A stretch of 64,000 nucleotides of DNA from positions 38,619,336 through 38,683,335 of the forward strand of contig OZ024897.1 of NCBI GenBank assembly GCA_964017195.1, given 5' to 3'. The position numbers and the translations under genes are program-made. Origin of the DNA: Siderastrea radians. Lineage: Eukaryota > Cnidaria > Anthozoa > Scleractinia > Rhizangiidae. A model generated the notes under the pieces. The model was not told the DNA's origin. It worked only from the letters and a program-made list of their open reading frames with translations, and ran no database searches. Each line of letters starts with the position of its first letter. Within the stretch, counting starts at the first letter, position 1. Below, one piece after another: positions 13,985 through 26,502 of the stretch.

Positions 13985-14072
13985 ACCAAAGGAAGCAGGC
14001 TTTCTGAGAGCAACGTTCGGTTTTGAGATCTTGCAAGGATTTCTTGTCCCAATCTACAGTTTAGAGAAACAG
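13985..14072 (+). other. Putative 5' untranslated exon, peroxidase gene 1
   Basis: Inferred between the TATA-like box and a good donor (AAACAG then GTAACA). It would splice to an acceptor at 14689-14690 (TTTCTTCACAG), placing the start codon in the next exon (14691-14740). The 5' edge is only an estimate. Confidence 0.35.
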
Positions 14073-14726
14073 GTAACAAGAAGCTTTCTCTTAGAACTGT
14101 GTTTCTGACAAGTATTCGATGTTCAAGTAGGAACGACTTTCTTTTTTTTATTAACCATTATATTTTTACTTAGTCTAGTTTCCTCCAATTACGTAATGTG
14201 TATATGTGTGGCACACGTTAATGTTTTTGGAGAGCAATGCATAAAATATCTGCATATGAAAGACCATACGCTAAAGGAGTTCCAAAAAGAAGGTCTAATT
14301 TTTTTTAGTTAATAAAACAAAAAAACCATAGCTCGCTCGAAAAAGGTTTTCTTTGATCAAACGTTTTATTCTTTATCTTGACCTGTATTTTGACTCGGGA
14401 AGATCAATTATTCTTAAATTCAAAGTAGCGACGCGCATTCTATCACCGCAAGACAAATGATCTACAAAAAATATATATGTGGTTCGGGGCGTTGCGTGTA
14501 ACTATTTATTTCATTTGATTTTAATCTTCTATCGTTTTTTCGATAAAACTAATTCGTGGTATATTTAGGGATGCTTGCGGCGAAAAGTTGAAACGAATTA
14601 AAAAGTTAGAAAGTTTTTTTTTTTTTATCGCGAGCGAGCCAATCGTTAAAAGCTAACAAGACTTAATAATGATTTGATCTTTCTTCACAGGTGGAAAAGA
14701 CGTGAGCGCAGCAAATTCAAAATAAA

Positions 14727-17700
14727 ATGCGGCTATCAAGGTATTATTTTAACTTGAAAGGTGTATTTCCTTTCAATTCTGGTTCGTTTGCGTATATTGT
14801 ATGATAGCTATATTAGAAGTAACTCGATAATCCTGTAGAAAATCTATTGCACTCTATACTTGTACTAGAAAGGGAGTCGTCGCGAGCTGGCGAATGTTGA
14901 AATTCTTTGAAAACAGGGGGAGATTGCTAGAGAGCGTATGAGGTTTATAGATTAAACGAGTGCTATAGCATTAAAATTTCAGTCTAGTCTAATAAAAGTA
15001 TGAGCAAATTCAAACTATTTGGGAGCACTTCAGGGAGTTTCGTAGGTCAAGCAAGAACGCGAGGTCGTTCGTTTGGATTCCGTCATCAAATTTCGAGACT
15101 CCAGTTCTCGCCGGGTTAACTAGAGGTTTAAATATTCTAAAAACTTTTAAATATAAAGTATATAGTAGCCCACTGACTGAAATCACGAAATTTCGCTGTT
15201 GACCATTTGTGACGTGCTTTCTAAAAATTATGCTAAATAAAAGCCGTTCTGTGTTAAGAAGGAATCGTATCCCGTTATTTAAACTTCAGTGAAAGTGATA
15301 TAACCTGAAAAACTGTGTTGTTTTAACAAAACAATTTAAAGTCAGGTACACTCGCGTTTGCGATACAGATGACCGCGTGTGCAATATCTATGTTATCCGG
15401 CACAAATTTTAAAAAGGCCATCCTTTATGGAAAGACGATTGTTTAGCTTGTCATGATTACGGTATTGGGAAATATTGGACCTTACAATATCTGTCTAACC
15501 AAGTAAACACCCTGAGTGTATTGTCGGGCCAATAAACCAGCATGAAAAATGCGTGAAATTTTCCTTGTTTTATACTCTTCACCATTTGCTGGATTGCTAA
15601 GCGATAAAATATCAGTATGTTACTTTGCAATAATCGTAAAGCTTTGATGATATTTATTTAATAATAATTTAAAGAGCATGTGTTAAGTGAAAGGATAAAG
15701 GACCACACAAAAAAACCACTGGAAGCGTTTTCACAAGCAACGTCTTTTTGACTAGTTTCTAATGTCGGTTTCGCTTCTACTGGAAAATGAAAGCACAAGG
15801 ATTGTAAGCGACAGAAATTTTAACTTGCCGTTTTATTTTTGTCAGCTCTGTTGATTGACGGAAGAATTTCAATTTGTGGTTATGACGATGTTATGAGTTG
15901 TCGAAAAGTAAAAGGAAAAGTTTATTTAGAAGCAATTGTATGGTATGTGCACAACACGACAAGTTTAAACTTGCCACCTTTTTTCAGCTTTCTTTCAGGC
16001 ATTCTGCTGGTCCTTGGCGTGTATGAAGTGCGCCGAGCGTCTTCTTCTATAGCTACTGAAGATATATTGGCGACGCTTAACTTGCAAAACTGTGATGACT
16101 TCAAACAGCGATTAAAATGCTCCCAGCTTCGGTATCGCACATTTGATGGCACGTGCAACAATCTATGCCAAACAACTCGTGGAGCCACCTTTCGACCTCA
16201 CAGGCGTCTGCCTAACCTGGACCCTCCTACTGATTACGAACAACCAGGGAACCTACCTAGACGCGTAGCGGCCGGTGGAAACGACCTTCCGAACGCCAGA
16301 AAAGTAAGCGTGACGGTGTTCCGGAGTAACAATGGAAATCTTAACATGACCGCTCCGAATTTCACTCACGTGACAATGACCTGGGGGCAATTCATAGATC
16401 ACGACGTCACGTTGACAGAATTTGTCCTAGGAGTGGAGTGTGGGGTTAACGATGAGCCGTGTGTTGTCAAAGAAGGATGCATTGGGATACCTATATTGAC
16501 AGATAACCAACTGACATCTAATCTCAGTGCAAAGTGTATTCCGCTCAGGAGGTCATTTGTAACCGATCAAGGAGAACAGGTGGGTGATTACTTCGTTTTC
16601 AATACATGTACTAAACAATTTCAAAACTGAAAAATTAACAAGTAGCATGACAGGGACGTTTTCGCCCAATTTGACGCCTATCAAAATATAAAACCACCTT
16701 GTACAGCATTATAAACAGCACCACATGCACAAATGTAGTTCTCAATAGCGCTAACTTGAATGGTCACACTTTGTGATTTTGTCTTCAGAATAAAACGTTA
16801 GCACCTCCTTGTACATCGTAACGACAGGGATGTATTGTTCTAGAGCGCAGATTCGAAACTAAAGAGGGAGCCACATTTAGTACGTGAATCGAGGTTTAAC
16901 TCTACCGTATTTTCTTGCCAAAAGTATACAGTGCTGCAATTGTGAGTAATTTAAAGTGAAAAATTTCCATTTATCACCACTAATACCGGGCCATTTTTTT
17001 CTGCAATGTTAGATTAACCTGATAACTTCTTACATTGATGCATCGCAAGTGTATGGGTCATGCAAGGACACAGCCATGAGGCTTCGCAACCAAAAAGCAA
17101 ACCTTGGACTTCTGGATGTTCGTCCATTCATCAATTCGGGAGGAATGCCGATTCTTCCACCAGACGAAGAAACATTCTGTAGATCACCGAATCCGGAAGA
17201 GGCACCTTGCTTTCTTGCTGGCGACGTGCGAGTCAACGAAAATCAAGGTAAATCCTCATCAGCCCTTTGACAATCTTACATTCAGAGCCCCAAAACTTGG
17301 ACTCAGCTTAGGTCGAGAAAACGTGAGATTTTTAACAGCTAACCGCGGCCTTTGTTTGAAAAGATCTGCTGTCTTTCTGTTGCATGCTAGCTGTCAACTG
17401 CTAAATGTACCGGCATCGCGCTGTTTAAACCGCATTTTACTTTGCCAAGCCATTTTTGATGGGTAGCCATGACGTTTGCATTAGATTAACCACCCGTTCT
17501 CTGTTCAAAAGTTTTGGTTTCGGCTTGTAAAATTAAAATCGAGCAATAGCTTGCTCATTAGGAAGCGGGTCCACATTCGGGCCTTAGCAACCATTAATTA
17601 TTATTTATATCTTAAGGACGCCATAGAGGTTCTGAATGATGTCGCATAATATATGGCCATTACTCAGCTGCCATTATATTTCATGATCCTGTTGCCTGAC

Positions 17701-17768
17701 AATACAAGAGATTTTCTAGCTACAGTTAAAAACCACATACGTTCTCAACTGTACTGCATGTAGAATGT

Positions 17769-17799
<31 letters not shown>

Positions 17800-20700
17800 A
17801 GCGGTACCCTTTTTTGATTGGCAGCTCTGATGGCTATGCACCTCTTATGGGTTCGCGAACACAATCGTATTGCCAAATATCTGCACATACTAAATCCATA
17901 CTGGGGTGACGAGAGGTTGTTTCAAGAGGCGCGCAAAATCGTAGCCGCCGAGATACAGCACATCACCTACAATGAGTGGCTTGCAGTGCTCTTCAGTAAA
18001 GAATTGGTAAGATGAATATTAAATGGATAAAGCCAGTGGATAAAGCCAATAAGATTGTCAAAGTGGATAAAGATTGGATGTAAGATTGTCAAAGTGGATG
18101 TAAGATTGTCAAAGTGGATAAAGCCAGTGGATAAAGCCAATCATGGGCATAAAATCTGGTGACGGGTAGCAAACTATATTTCCCGTCCGATTTGATATTT
18201 ATCACACGATTCCAACAAAGAGGGCAGAGCACAAAAGCAAACCAAGTCAGACCAAGTCTAACTCTTTAATCCAATCATAATTAATGACAGCGAAATATAT
18301 CAACAATTTTGAGTTGTAACTGGAAGACCTAAAGGCCGTTTAATGTACGAATAGACCTAATTTTGTTTCAATCGTGAAAGAAACCTTTTACGTTTTTTGG
18401 TCAACCTGTGTTGAAATTAAAACTAACTATCATTTCTCGGAGGTATGCTCTTAGAACACCAAGAAGGAGATATCAACTCACTTCCCAGAGGCAGAACAAA
18501 AAAAATAGCGCCTTTTTTTTTCCGCAAGACACAAGCTCATTGTTTTCTTCCTGGCCATCAGTAGCCAAAGTCACTAAGTATAGTTTCAGAACACTACTAG
18601 ATTATTTTTTTTTAACAAATCAAAACCATTATGTTTGGATCTCTTTTGATCCCAATTACCAATTAGGTTAATAACACCCGTTTGCGTTATTCTCGCAATT
18701 TTTTGGATAGTAACTTGAAAAACAAAGGACTGATCAGATTAAAGGACAAAAATGCTAATTATACAAATTGAAGAACTAGCTTTTTCGTTTTTGTGTTTAG
18801 AAAGAGAACAGCGGGCGGGGCTTGGCAGCCCACAAAAAAAATGATGTACATCATATTCGTTTAAAGCCCAAAATATTAAAATGTTTTATCGGAAAACATA
18901 GTTGTTACCCAATAAATGGCCAAACTCCAATAGAAATGCTGAAATGTGGGCTCCTGGACTCAGATAATGAACTGAGAAGCGAGACCAGACGTCAACATCT
19001 GAAAGCCGCTATCAGCTCATTCCCTCCAACCAACCATGAATGAACGTCACTGTCAGGCAACAGTCACACTATTCATTTCAAGCAGAGTGTAGGATTTTAA
19101 ACGTAGGGTATTAACCAAGGAATAAACGTCATAGCCCAATAGCGCAATCATCTGAGCTGAGGCACGAGAAGTGCCAGAGAGGTTCTTGGTGGTCCGGCTG
19201 GGATTCGAACCCGCCAACTCCCACTGTGAAGTCTGGTGCTCTTCCAAACGGGGCCAGGCAACTGAGCTAATCAGGCAGTCAGCAAAAAGTGCCTTAAAAT
19301 AACTTGTACTTTGCTTAACATCTCAAAGCAGAAATTTTAACCATTTGTGTTTACTTCTCTATTTCAGAGAGATAATGCAGGTCTTTCATTAGTGCCGGAC
19401 GGTCAGTTCTTTACCGGATATGACTCAACAGTGAACCCAGAAATGATCAACAGCTTCTCCACGGCTGCCTTTAGATTCGGCCACTCTCTAATTAGGAACG
19501 CTTTTGCTCTGTTCGATAGACGATTTAGTAGACAAGGATTTGGTGAACCGACAGATATACCAACCAGAGATTTCTTCAACGCAGAGCGATTCTTTCGACC
19601 AGGAAACAATGCCTATGGAGGAATTTTATTGGGGTTGATAAGACAACTTTCCCAGCAAATTGATCCGTAAGTTTTTGCCAATAAACCACTTTAAAAGCTT
19701 ACTTCCAGTCTCTAGATTAGTTTGCAGCAGAATAAAAAGGTGCAAGATTTAATTCTCTTGCCCCTGCAGAAATAGTTTATTTTACCTGCCACTGATGACA
19801 AGACGAAGGCAGCAGAATACATATTTTTGGTTTATTACCCCTCTCTCTTCCGAGAGCGTCTGATCCTGTTTTGTTGAACAAGGAATCATGATTCATTTAA
19901 CAAAAGAATTTTAAATTTTACCCAAGTGTTAGGAATCACTAAGTATTTACTACCTCACTTCTTTGGCGGGATGTCGGTCTATTTGAAGGTTCAATCCCTG
20001 GCATTTTAAATTAGGCGTTCTCATCTATAGGTATCCAATTATTCCTCGACTTGCTTAAAAAAGGTTAAATTGTTATTCTGAGCTTTGTCAGCCCACAATT
20101 GACCATCGCTCACCACTAGAGTTCTCGTAGCTCAGTGGTTAGAGCATCCAACTAGTGTACGGAAGGTCGTGGGTTCAAATCCCATCTGGAACTCAGACTT
20201 TTTCTGAGTTTCCTCTCTCCAGACATCATTCTATTTTCATCTATAAATTATTCTCATGAATAAACTTATCCTTACCCAGCGGATACGTTGTAATTATTCG
20301 TAGACAATTCATCCGTCATCCACGTTGCAGCGGTCCTGGGAGGAGAAGCGAATAAGTGGCTTGTCTAACTTAAAACACTCCCAGTCTGAGCTCTTTATAA
20401 CCTGAAAGTTTGTCTTTTCTGGCAGAAACTTTGTAGAGGCCGTGCGAGAGCAACTCATCATCGAAGGACCAACTTTTGATGGTATCGTTGGGGATCTCCC
20501 TGCAATAAACATTCAGCGTGGCCGAGATCATGGCTTACCAGGTTACGTCAAGTTCCGTGAGGCTTGCGGTGGAAGGCCAGCCAATAACTTCTATGACCTT
20601 TCTGACACCATAACGTTAAGACAGCGCAATAGATTGCAAGACGTTTACAGCAGCGTTCACGACATCGATTTATTTGCGGGCGCCATGAGTGAGTTCCCGG

Positions 20701-21567
20701 CGGAAGGAAGTGCGCTAGGATTCACCTTCACCTGCATTCTAACGCAGCAGTTCCGAGATTTGCGCTCAGGTGACCGCTATTGGTACGAAAGAGAAGCAGA
20801 AACCGCGTTCACAGCTGCTCAGCTGACCGAGTTGCGAAAGTGCAGTCTCGCGAGAGTAATGTGTGACAACACAGACGGAGTGTCCCGTATTCAAAGGCAG
20901 GCATTCCTTGATAATACCGACGCAAATGGTGCAAACCCTACGGTTGATTGCGAAGATGTGCCCTTTGTCAACTTGAATGTTTTTAAAGAAGGTAAGGGTT
21001 GCTGTTCTTTATTTTACATTTTAACTTTAGAAAGAATTGTGAAATGAGAACAGTTTTACCTTTTTCGTATAGAGGCTTACTAAGCACCCAGGATGCTTAC
21101 ACTGTTTGCGCGCAAAAAGTGCATTGCTAACCCTTTCGTTCCAACATCAAAACGGGGAAAAATCCAAAAAATTCCTTTTGCAGCATTATCACAGACTCCA
21201 AAGCTTATCAACAGACTCAAAGACTAGAACCAATTTGAAAAGTGTAATGACCCAGCAGTACCACAGGCTTCCCAGTAGCTGTTGATTTGGATGTCACATT
21301 GCAGAATTTCAGCCACAAACTCAGAAGTTAGAGCCTCCTTGTACTGCGTAATAAGTAGCGCCACAGGATCTGATTCATGGTTTGACCTTAGGAGTGATTT
21401 GATTAGTCTCACCCAGGTCATCTTTCCGAGCCGGAAAATAGGCCAGGAAAGGTGCTCTTACATTTAGTGGAGAAAAATAAAATGGCAATCCCTTTTATAT
21501 TTTATCTTCTGTAGGATCAGGCTCAGAAAATGCCGGTGCAGGAGGTGAAGCTAATGCCGTTGTGTAA
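14727..21567 (+). CDS. Secreted animal haem peroxidase, gene 1 (7 coding exons, 646 aa)
   Basis: Coding exons: 14727-14740, 15988-16579, 17013-17247, 17825-18006, 19368-19666, 20426-20991, 21515-21567; the sum is 1941 nt and the frame is open throughout. The enzyme is of the peroxidasin/thyroid/myeloperoxidase superfamily and should use H2O2 to oxidise substrates outside the cell or in a secretory compartment. Residues 1-25 form a signal peptide with core [18 protein letters not shown] marks the family's N-terminal region. WGQFIDHD (137-144) holds the distal His143 and haem-linked Asp142; TSYIDAS (207-213) plus Asp144 is the Ca site; Arg275 and Glu278 are the catalytic pair; FRFGH gives proximal His380; [13 protein letters not shown] spans 469-481. 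Cys488 and Cys544 probably pair. There is no membrane anchor or extra domain (LRR, Ig), so it is not full peroxidasin. The 14-nt first exon was chosen because it alone keeps frame and matches genes 2 and 3. The last exon adds a Gly/Ala-rich tail. Confidence 0.88.
16690..16830. repeat. Dispersed repeat of the TTGAATGGTCACAC type
   Basis: In intron 2 of gene 1. It contains TTGAATGGTCACACTTTG, then a TCTTCAGA block and CACCTCCTTGTACA blocks twice. Related sequences lie at 21190-21400, 33225-33420 and 43200-43470. Confidence 0.6.
17768..17799. repeat. (GAT)n microsatellite next to an acceptor
   Basis: About ten GAT repeats ending 25 bases before the exon 4 acceptor of peroxidase gene 1 (AG at 17823-17824). 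They may sit in or near the branch-point zone. Confidence 0.9.
18021..18145. repeat. Minisatellite in intron 4 of gene 1
   Basis: Imperfect interleaved repeats of GTGGATAAAGCCA and GATGTAAGATTGTCAAA, with several copies of each over about 125 bp directly after the exon 4 donor. Confidence 0.8.
19187..19285 (-). repeat. tRNA-derived SINE head, minus strand
   Basis: Read on the minus strand it has a box A-like TAGCTCAGTTGCC (about 19258-19270) and a box B GGGTTCGAATCCC (about 19200-19212), spaced as in a tRNA gene, but the flanks do not fold as a full cloverleaf. It lies in intron 4 of gene 1. Confidence 0.6.
20121..20193 (+). repeat. tRNA-derived SINE head, plus strand
   Basis: A tRNA-like 73-mer: acceptor arms GTTCTCG and CTGGAAC with one mismatch, D arm TAGCTCAGTGGTTAGAGC, T arm GTGGGTTCAAATCCCAT. 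The anticodon stem has two mismatches around an AGT anticodon. A T-rich tail with TCTGAGTTTCC follows. This pattern fits a tRNA-headed SINE in intron 5 of gene 1 better than a working tRNA-Thr. Confidence 0.65.
21190..21400. repeat. Dispersed repeat of the TTGAATGGTCACAC type, copy 2
   Basis: In the last intron of gene 1. Blocks AGTACCACAGG, TTAGAGCCTCCTTGTACTGCG and GCGCCACAGG match the family seen at 16690, 33225 and 43200. The copy is diverged. Confidence 0.5.
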
Positions 21568-21650
21568 AGCAATCAATGCTTGAAGCTTGGACATTCAAGC
21601 AACTGTTAACCCTTCTCTGCAAAGTACATAAACCTTTCTGTAGGGTACGA

Positions 21651-21831
21651 AATAAAGGCATAATTCGGCGGCATCCTTTGCAACAGCAGTTCTAAGGACT
21701 TCTCGTTCTTAAGTAAGTAATTGAATATTCTATGCTTATTGGAGTAAATAAAGTCAGAACACCCAACAAGTTTTGTAAGCTTAAATTTAGAAAATAACAA
21801 TGTATGTCTAACGTTAAGTTAGTCAAATAAA
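21651..21831 (+). terminator. Cluster of poly(A) signals, peroxidase gene 1
   Basis: Three AATAAA hexamers lie downstream of the stop codon, at 21651-21656, 21747-21752 and 21826-21831, allowing 3' UTRs of about 0.1-0.3 kb. Confidence 0.55.
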
Positions 21832-21839
21832 CTTTCAAG

Positions 21840-24800
21840 ACAACTGTACACAAAGAGTGCTACTTTGTCTTTTCGGAGGTAGGCTGGAAGGGGGAGGGAC
21901 TGGAATTTGGTGTTTCTCTCGAACGTTTAAAACCGCGTCCATGGCTCGAGTCCCCATGTCAGACGTGTTCAGACCTGAAGCCTAAAAGATTTCCGGGATT
22001 TTAGAACTAAACGAACAAAATCTATACCCTATTCTTTATTCTCCCTATTTTTAAATCCCCGATTCTTTTTTGTTTTTTGGACACACTCGACAAATCCTTA
22101 AGAAATCATTCAGCCGCGTTATGCAGTCTATGATGATATTTTAAGGTCGTGTAAACCTCGAAGAGATAATAGGAAGGTTAAATGTTAAAACGTAACCTGG
22201 TTATATTCAGGGGGCTTCGTGTCTGCTGGTTATAACCTATGAGAGCTCGCGAGAAAGGCGCAGAGAGCCGCGCGGAAACCAGTAAAGTCGCGCTCGCACG
22301 CACAAGCCCTGCTTTCCCCACCCTAACTCTCTAGACATTCACACTCTCTCCAGGCCTCTCTCTTTAAGGCCACGGGCGTTCTTTCGCCTCTAACTCACAC
22401 GATTATCAAAGCTGCGGACTGCCTTGCCACCTTTTAAAACGTTCACGTTATTCTAAACCAGCATATTTGATTTCCAGCGCTATCCTACATCCCGGCCTTC
22501 ACAATCCATATGTATTGTTTTTTACCGTGATTTTTTTTTGAAAGAAAACGTTGAGCGTCAGTCAAATGGGTACGTGTTTGTCCCGGACTACAGATTAATA
22601 CCATGATGAGGATAACAATCTCTGTCTCAGCAAAAATTGAATAGCAGTGAAATTCCAATAACCGCTTGGCCTTTAAAATCACGTCACTTCAATTATTAAC
22701 AAAACGTTGCACATCGTTCGTGCTATTTATATTACGAAAGACTTTATTGTGAATGTATCGTTTTTCATAAAATAAAATTGCGAGCCAACTGGCCCAGGCA
22801 ATTACAATTACAATTACGAAAAACTGGCCTAGACAATTATTTTATTATTATTATTATTATTATGGGACTGATATATATTGTCGCTGATTATTACACATTA
22901 TTACGGTTTTCTGTGACATAATTAAGTTTGCGGGGTTTTTTCCGGCCACTTTGTAAAGGGTGCAATATTGAAGCAAAATAAAGGTGAAAAAGTGCGTGTA
23001 TGGAAATTCTGTGTAACAGGTTATCTGCCAAAAGATTTGGCCGATAAAAGTTAAAGGGAAGAACTGAATTTGTTGAACAGTGTGTACAGTAATGTTCTCA
23101 GCTCTCCGGAAACCTTGTCTTTATTTAAAGAGACTTTTCATTTACTCCATATGTTGTGCAATCTGCAATTATAGTAAGTGTGAACTATACACGAATTCAG
23201 TTTTGGAGCCCAAACCCGAAAGGGACCACTCATTAGCAATTATCGCCCAAGGAGGAGAGGATTTGGTATGTCCCTTCTCAAGCAACGCAAACAATTTTCA
23301 TATTTTCATGGACCCCCCCCCCCAAATGGACACCATGATCCTTCGTACACCCCCCTCCCAACCACCTCTTCGCTTTATCAACACTCCAATCATTTCCTTC
23401 TCGGTCTATGTTTCTAAGTTGTTATAATACGTCATTGTAAGTTTTCTATGCTTTTGCCTAAAAAGTCTATAGGAAAATTAAAATAAAATGGTTCGCAAAA
23501 CTAAAACCAAACGTCAAATTCAATCAGTAAATTGTTTCTGTAGTGACTTACTTAAAATTCACTCACTATCTGTCGAAGCATTCGTTCATTTAAGTGAACC
23601 CCTCCAAAATCCTCCGACCCTCGCCCCCAGGCGATAAATAATGACCGGTCCTTAACCTTTAACAAGTTAAAAAAAAGGAAAATTAAACAAGGGAATTGTA
23701 AGTTTCTGTCAGATTATATCTCAAATTTAATCATGATTTTGAGTCAGTCAAGACTGCAAATGGTTTAAAAATCAAACGATATGAAAAATTGTTTACATCG
23801 TAGCCATCGTATTGTAGTACAAATATTAGTCATGTTTGCACCTCTTTTTTAAAATGACAGGAATAAAAAATGCTTGCTTTGTTAAAAAAAAAATTACGAG
23901 TATAACCCGTTTTGTGAAGCTGCAGCTTGACATAACACCATAGCTGACTCATAGTCAAAAAGAATTTAGCTGAATCATTAATTAATTCCATTGGAGGTGG
24001 TTTTCCTGACCAAGAAGAATTATGATATTGCTCCTAATTTTCCGAGTTGTTTAATTGATAAGGAGTTTGTGGAAAGTTTGCCCCAACTACGGACACCGGA
24101 AAAAATTTTACCCGTTAAGCACACAGCAAGTTAAAGAAGTCACACACAGAGATTCATTATAGCATGTTCTACATATTTCAAAATAATCACTCATTCTTCT
24201 AGCTGTTGTAGTTTTTACAAATCCAGCTTTGCAATAAGCACTCTAACAAAACTGGTGAGAAAAACTAGCACTGAATAGTACAATTGCACAATCTTTACCC
24301 CCTGAGGAAGTTAATTGATATGTTGTTCTGTCTCTGTGGTTAACTTGGTTCATTATTTGTTTTAGGAACGGGCATATGATTATTTTTGGGAGAGGGGAAG
24401 GAAATTTTTTTCCTACTCGAATTTTTTCGGTTAAGTGAACCCTTGTATGAGTTTTTTGCACTAGTTTTCAAGATGTTTCTTTGCTTCCTTTTGCTGCGTA
24501 TGATTCTTTTCTTTTTCTTTTTTTAATAGTCCATCCCTAAGGATTGTAATATTCAGTTGAACGTGGCCAACAGCACAACAGAACTGAGGAAAAGCTTTTA
24601 TGAATTTTGATCTCAATTTCTTGTCTCCATAATCGTGGTCTGCATTTTCTCTCACTCTTTATCCTGAAGATCACACAGGCTGTTTCTCGTGCTAATGTGA
24701 TATAGTGGGGAAGGGGTGTATGTATACTTCTCAGAATTTTGGGTAGTGATGAGTACTATTATTTGAGACCAAAATGCACCTGACGTGTATACGTGTTTTT

Positions 24801-26190
24801 TGTTTCTTTTCATTCCCTGTTCAAGACCTTTCATCTAAACCAGCAAACTCAACATACCCTATAAAGAACACAATACACAAATAATATCTCTTTTTGAGAC
24901 TAAAGAGCTAAAAAATGATGACTTCTGGAACCACACATTCCTTGAAGGACACGCAGAAATTTAAGCCGGTTTGTAGTTTGCCTTTTCCTCACTTGGAAGA
25001 GTGGATAAAATCCCCCTCCCTCCTTCTCTTCGGTGCTAAACTGAAGCCGTTACTTCCAAAACGACCATCGATTTTGAGAGAGAAGCGATCTAAACGCCGT
25101 TTATAACAGACGCGAACTGTCGATTTCTTTCAACTCTACTCCTTTGGCGTGCCTCCGCGATTTAATTTCCTGTTTCTCTCAGTAAAGAGTTAATTTGTTT
25201 GATATCTAATTATTTCATGATCGTTAAGTAGAATTTGTTTTCAGTTATCACCGCCCATAGCTTTGTTTATTGGATTCAATATCAAACTACGCAAGATGAC
25301 TAGCAAAAAAAGAAGTTCACAGGAGATAGAAAGCCTTTGATGGTAGGAGTATCAGTAAAGTCAGTAAGGGATAGTTTCACGAGTTGTATTAATATATTCA
25401 TCTCATTCTGGCCAGTAAATAGAAACAAAAAAGATCGTTGCTATAATAGCACTTGTTTGCCACGTTGTTATGAAGTTTCCCAGCGCCGGATATATAAAGC
25501 GGCATCAAGCACGATATTCGCCAACCTATCTTCATTATTATTCTGTATCGAGTATACGGGTATAAATTAAATTGTCTTTTGTTACAAGCATGAGATAAGT
25601 GTCTAGTCATAAAACTGACGCAGTTCACGAAATTGTGGTCATGTCCAATTTTTTTGCCCGTGTCTCACAGGAAGGCCAAACATCGGTTTCCAGCTCTCCC
25701 CTTTTTCTTGAACGGCTAAAACACTTTGGTTCTGTGGAATGAAAAATTACAGCAAAGCTTATTCCTTCTCAGCATAGCAAACAAAAAGAAATTTATATAT
25801 TTCTTGCTTGCTTATGAACGTAAGAAATACAGTTATGCCTTCTTCCCACGTCAGCTCAAGTTCATTTTTTAAATTTGCGTTTCCCAAAACAGGAGTATTA
25901 AACATAGAAACGCCGCGATAACAAGGAATTTCAAGAGTCAAGGTTCAACAAAAGCGTCAAGGTTCAAAGGGCATTTAAATGAGATTTTGCTGATGCGAGT
26001 TGCAGTAAACCACCATGGTTATGATTGATCACATCGGAAACAAAATGACAGTTTTATTGTATCCCAGAACCCCTGCATCAGGCCTAAATGGCGACCACAA
26101 AGCCAGTTGTCATTGGAAATTCTTAATTAAGTTGTAACCGCTCAGATATCAGCTTCAAAAGTAACAATCTTTTTGTTATCCGCTGTCTAG
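21840..26190. other. Intergenic region between peroxidase genes 1 and 2
   Basis: No gene supported. It holds a GC-richer patch at about 22200-22440, a TTA microsatellite near 22838-22862, and C-rich runs near 23309. The open frames are short and without known domains. Confidence 0.55.
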
Positions 26191-26194
26191 CCGT

Positions 26195-26206
26195 CGTGAC
26201 AAAGCA
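26195..26206 (+). promoter_or_regulatory. Shared upstream element of peroxidase gene 2
   Basis: CGTGACAAAGCA, identical to 13896-13907 at gene 1, here 45 bp before the TATA-like box. Confidence 0.45.
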
Positions 26207-26239
26207 GTAATTTTTGACCACATAGTAAGGTCTACACTA

Positions 26240-26251
26240 GCATAAAAGGAA
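26240..26251 (+). promoter_or_regulatory. TATA-like box of peroxidase gene 2
   Basis: GCATAAAAGGAA, the same 12-mer as at gene 1. A start near 26270 gives an untranslated exon ending at the donor GGGAAG/GTATGA at 26373/26374. Confidence 0.5.
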
Positions 26252-26269
26252 AATGCAAAGTCATTCCTT

Positions 26270-26373
26270 TCAGTGATCACCTCACACAACACTGAAGCAG
26301 GTCTTCATAAAGGATCGCTTTAGCAGTCAGGAATTATAAGAATTTTCAATTTTGGCCACCGAGTTTTGGGAAG
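26270..26373 (+). other. Putative 5' untranslated exon, peroxidase gene 2
   Basis: Bounded by the TATA-like box upstream and a good donor at 26374. The next acceptor (TTTTTCTAAGTTGCAG, AG at 26486-26487) leads into the exon that holds the start codon, the same layout as gene 1. The 5' edge is estimated. Confidence 0.35.
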
Positions 26374-26502
26374 GTATGATCATTTTTTTGGTCTGAAAGA
26401 AGCCTTTTTCTGTTTCTTGGGAAGGACTCTGACGGACAGTTGTTTAAGGTAGCAGAATTCTTACGTGTTTCTTTTTCTAAGTTGCAGAAAAGCAAGAGAA
26501 AA

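Noticed and set aside
15839..15987. Taking the first ATG-like start of the long exon 2 frame of gene 1
   Set aside because: The added residues are intronic: the acceptor at 15986-15987 joined to the 14-nt exon gives a proper signal peptide and matches genes 2 and 3. The next AG (15997-15998) would break the frame.
20121..20193. Possible tRNA-Thr (AGT) gene
   Set aside because: D and T arms are good but the anticodon stem has two mismatches, the acceptor one, and a SINE-like body follows; treated as a tRNA-derived SINE.
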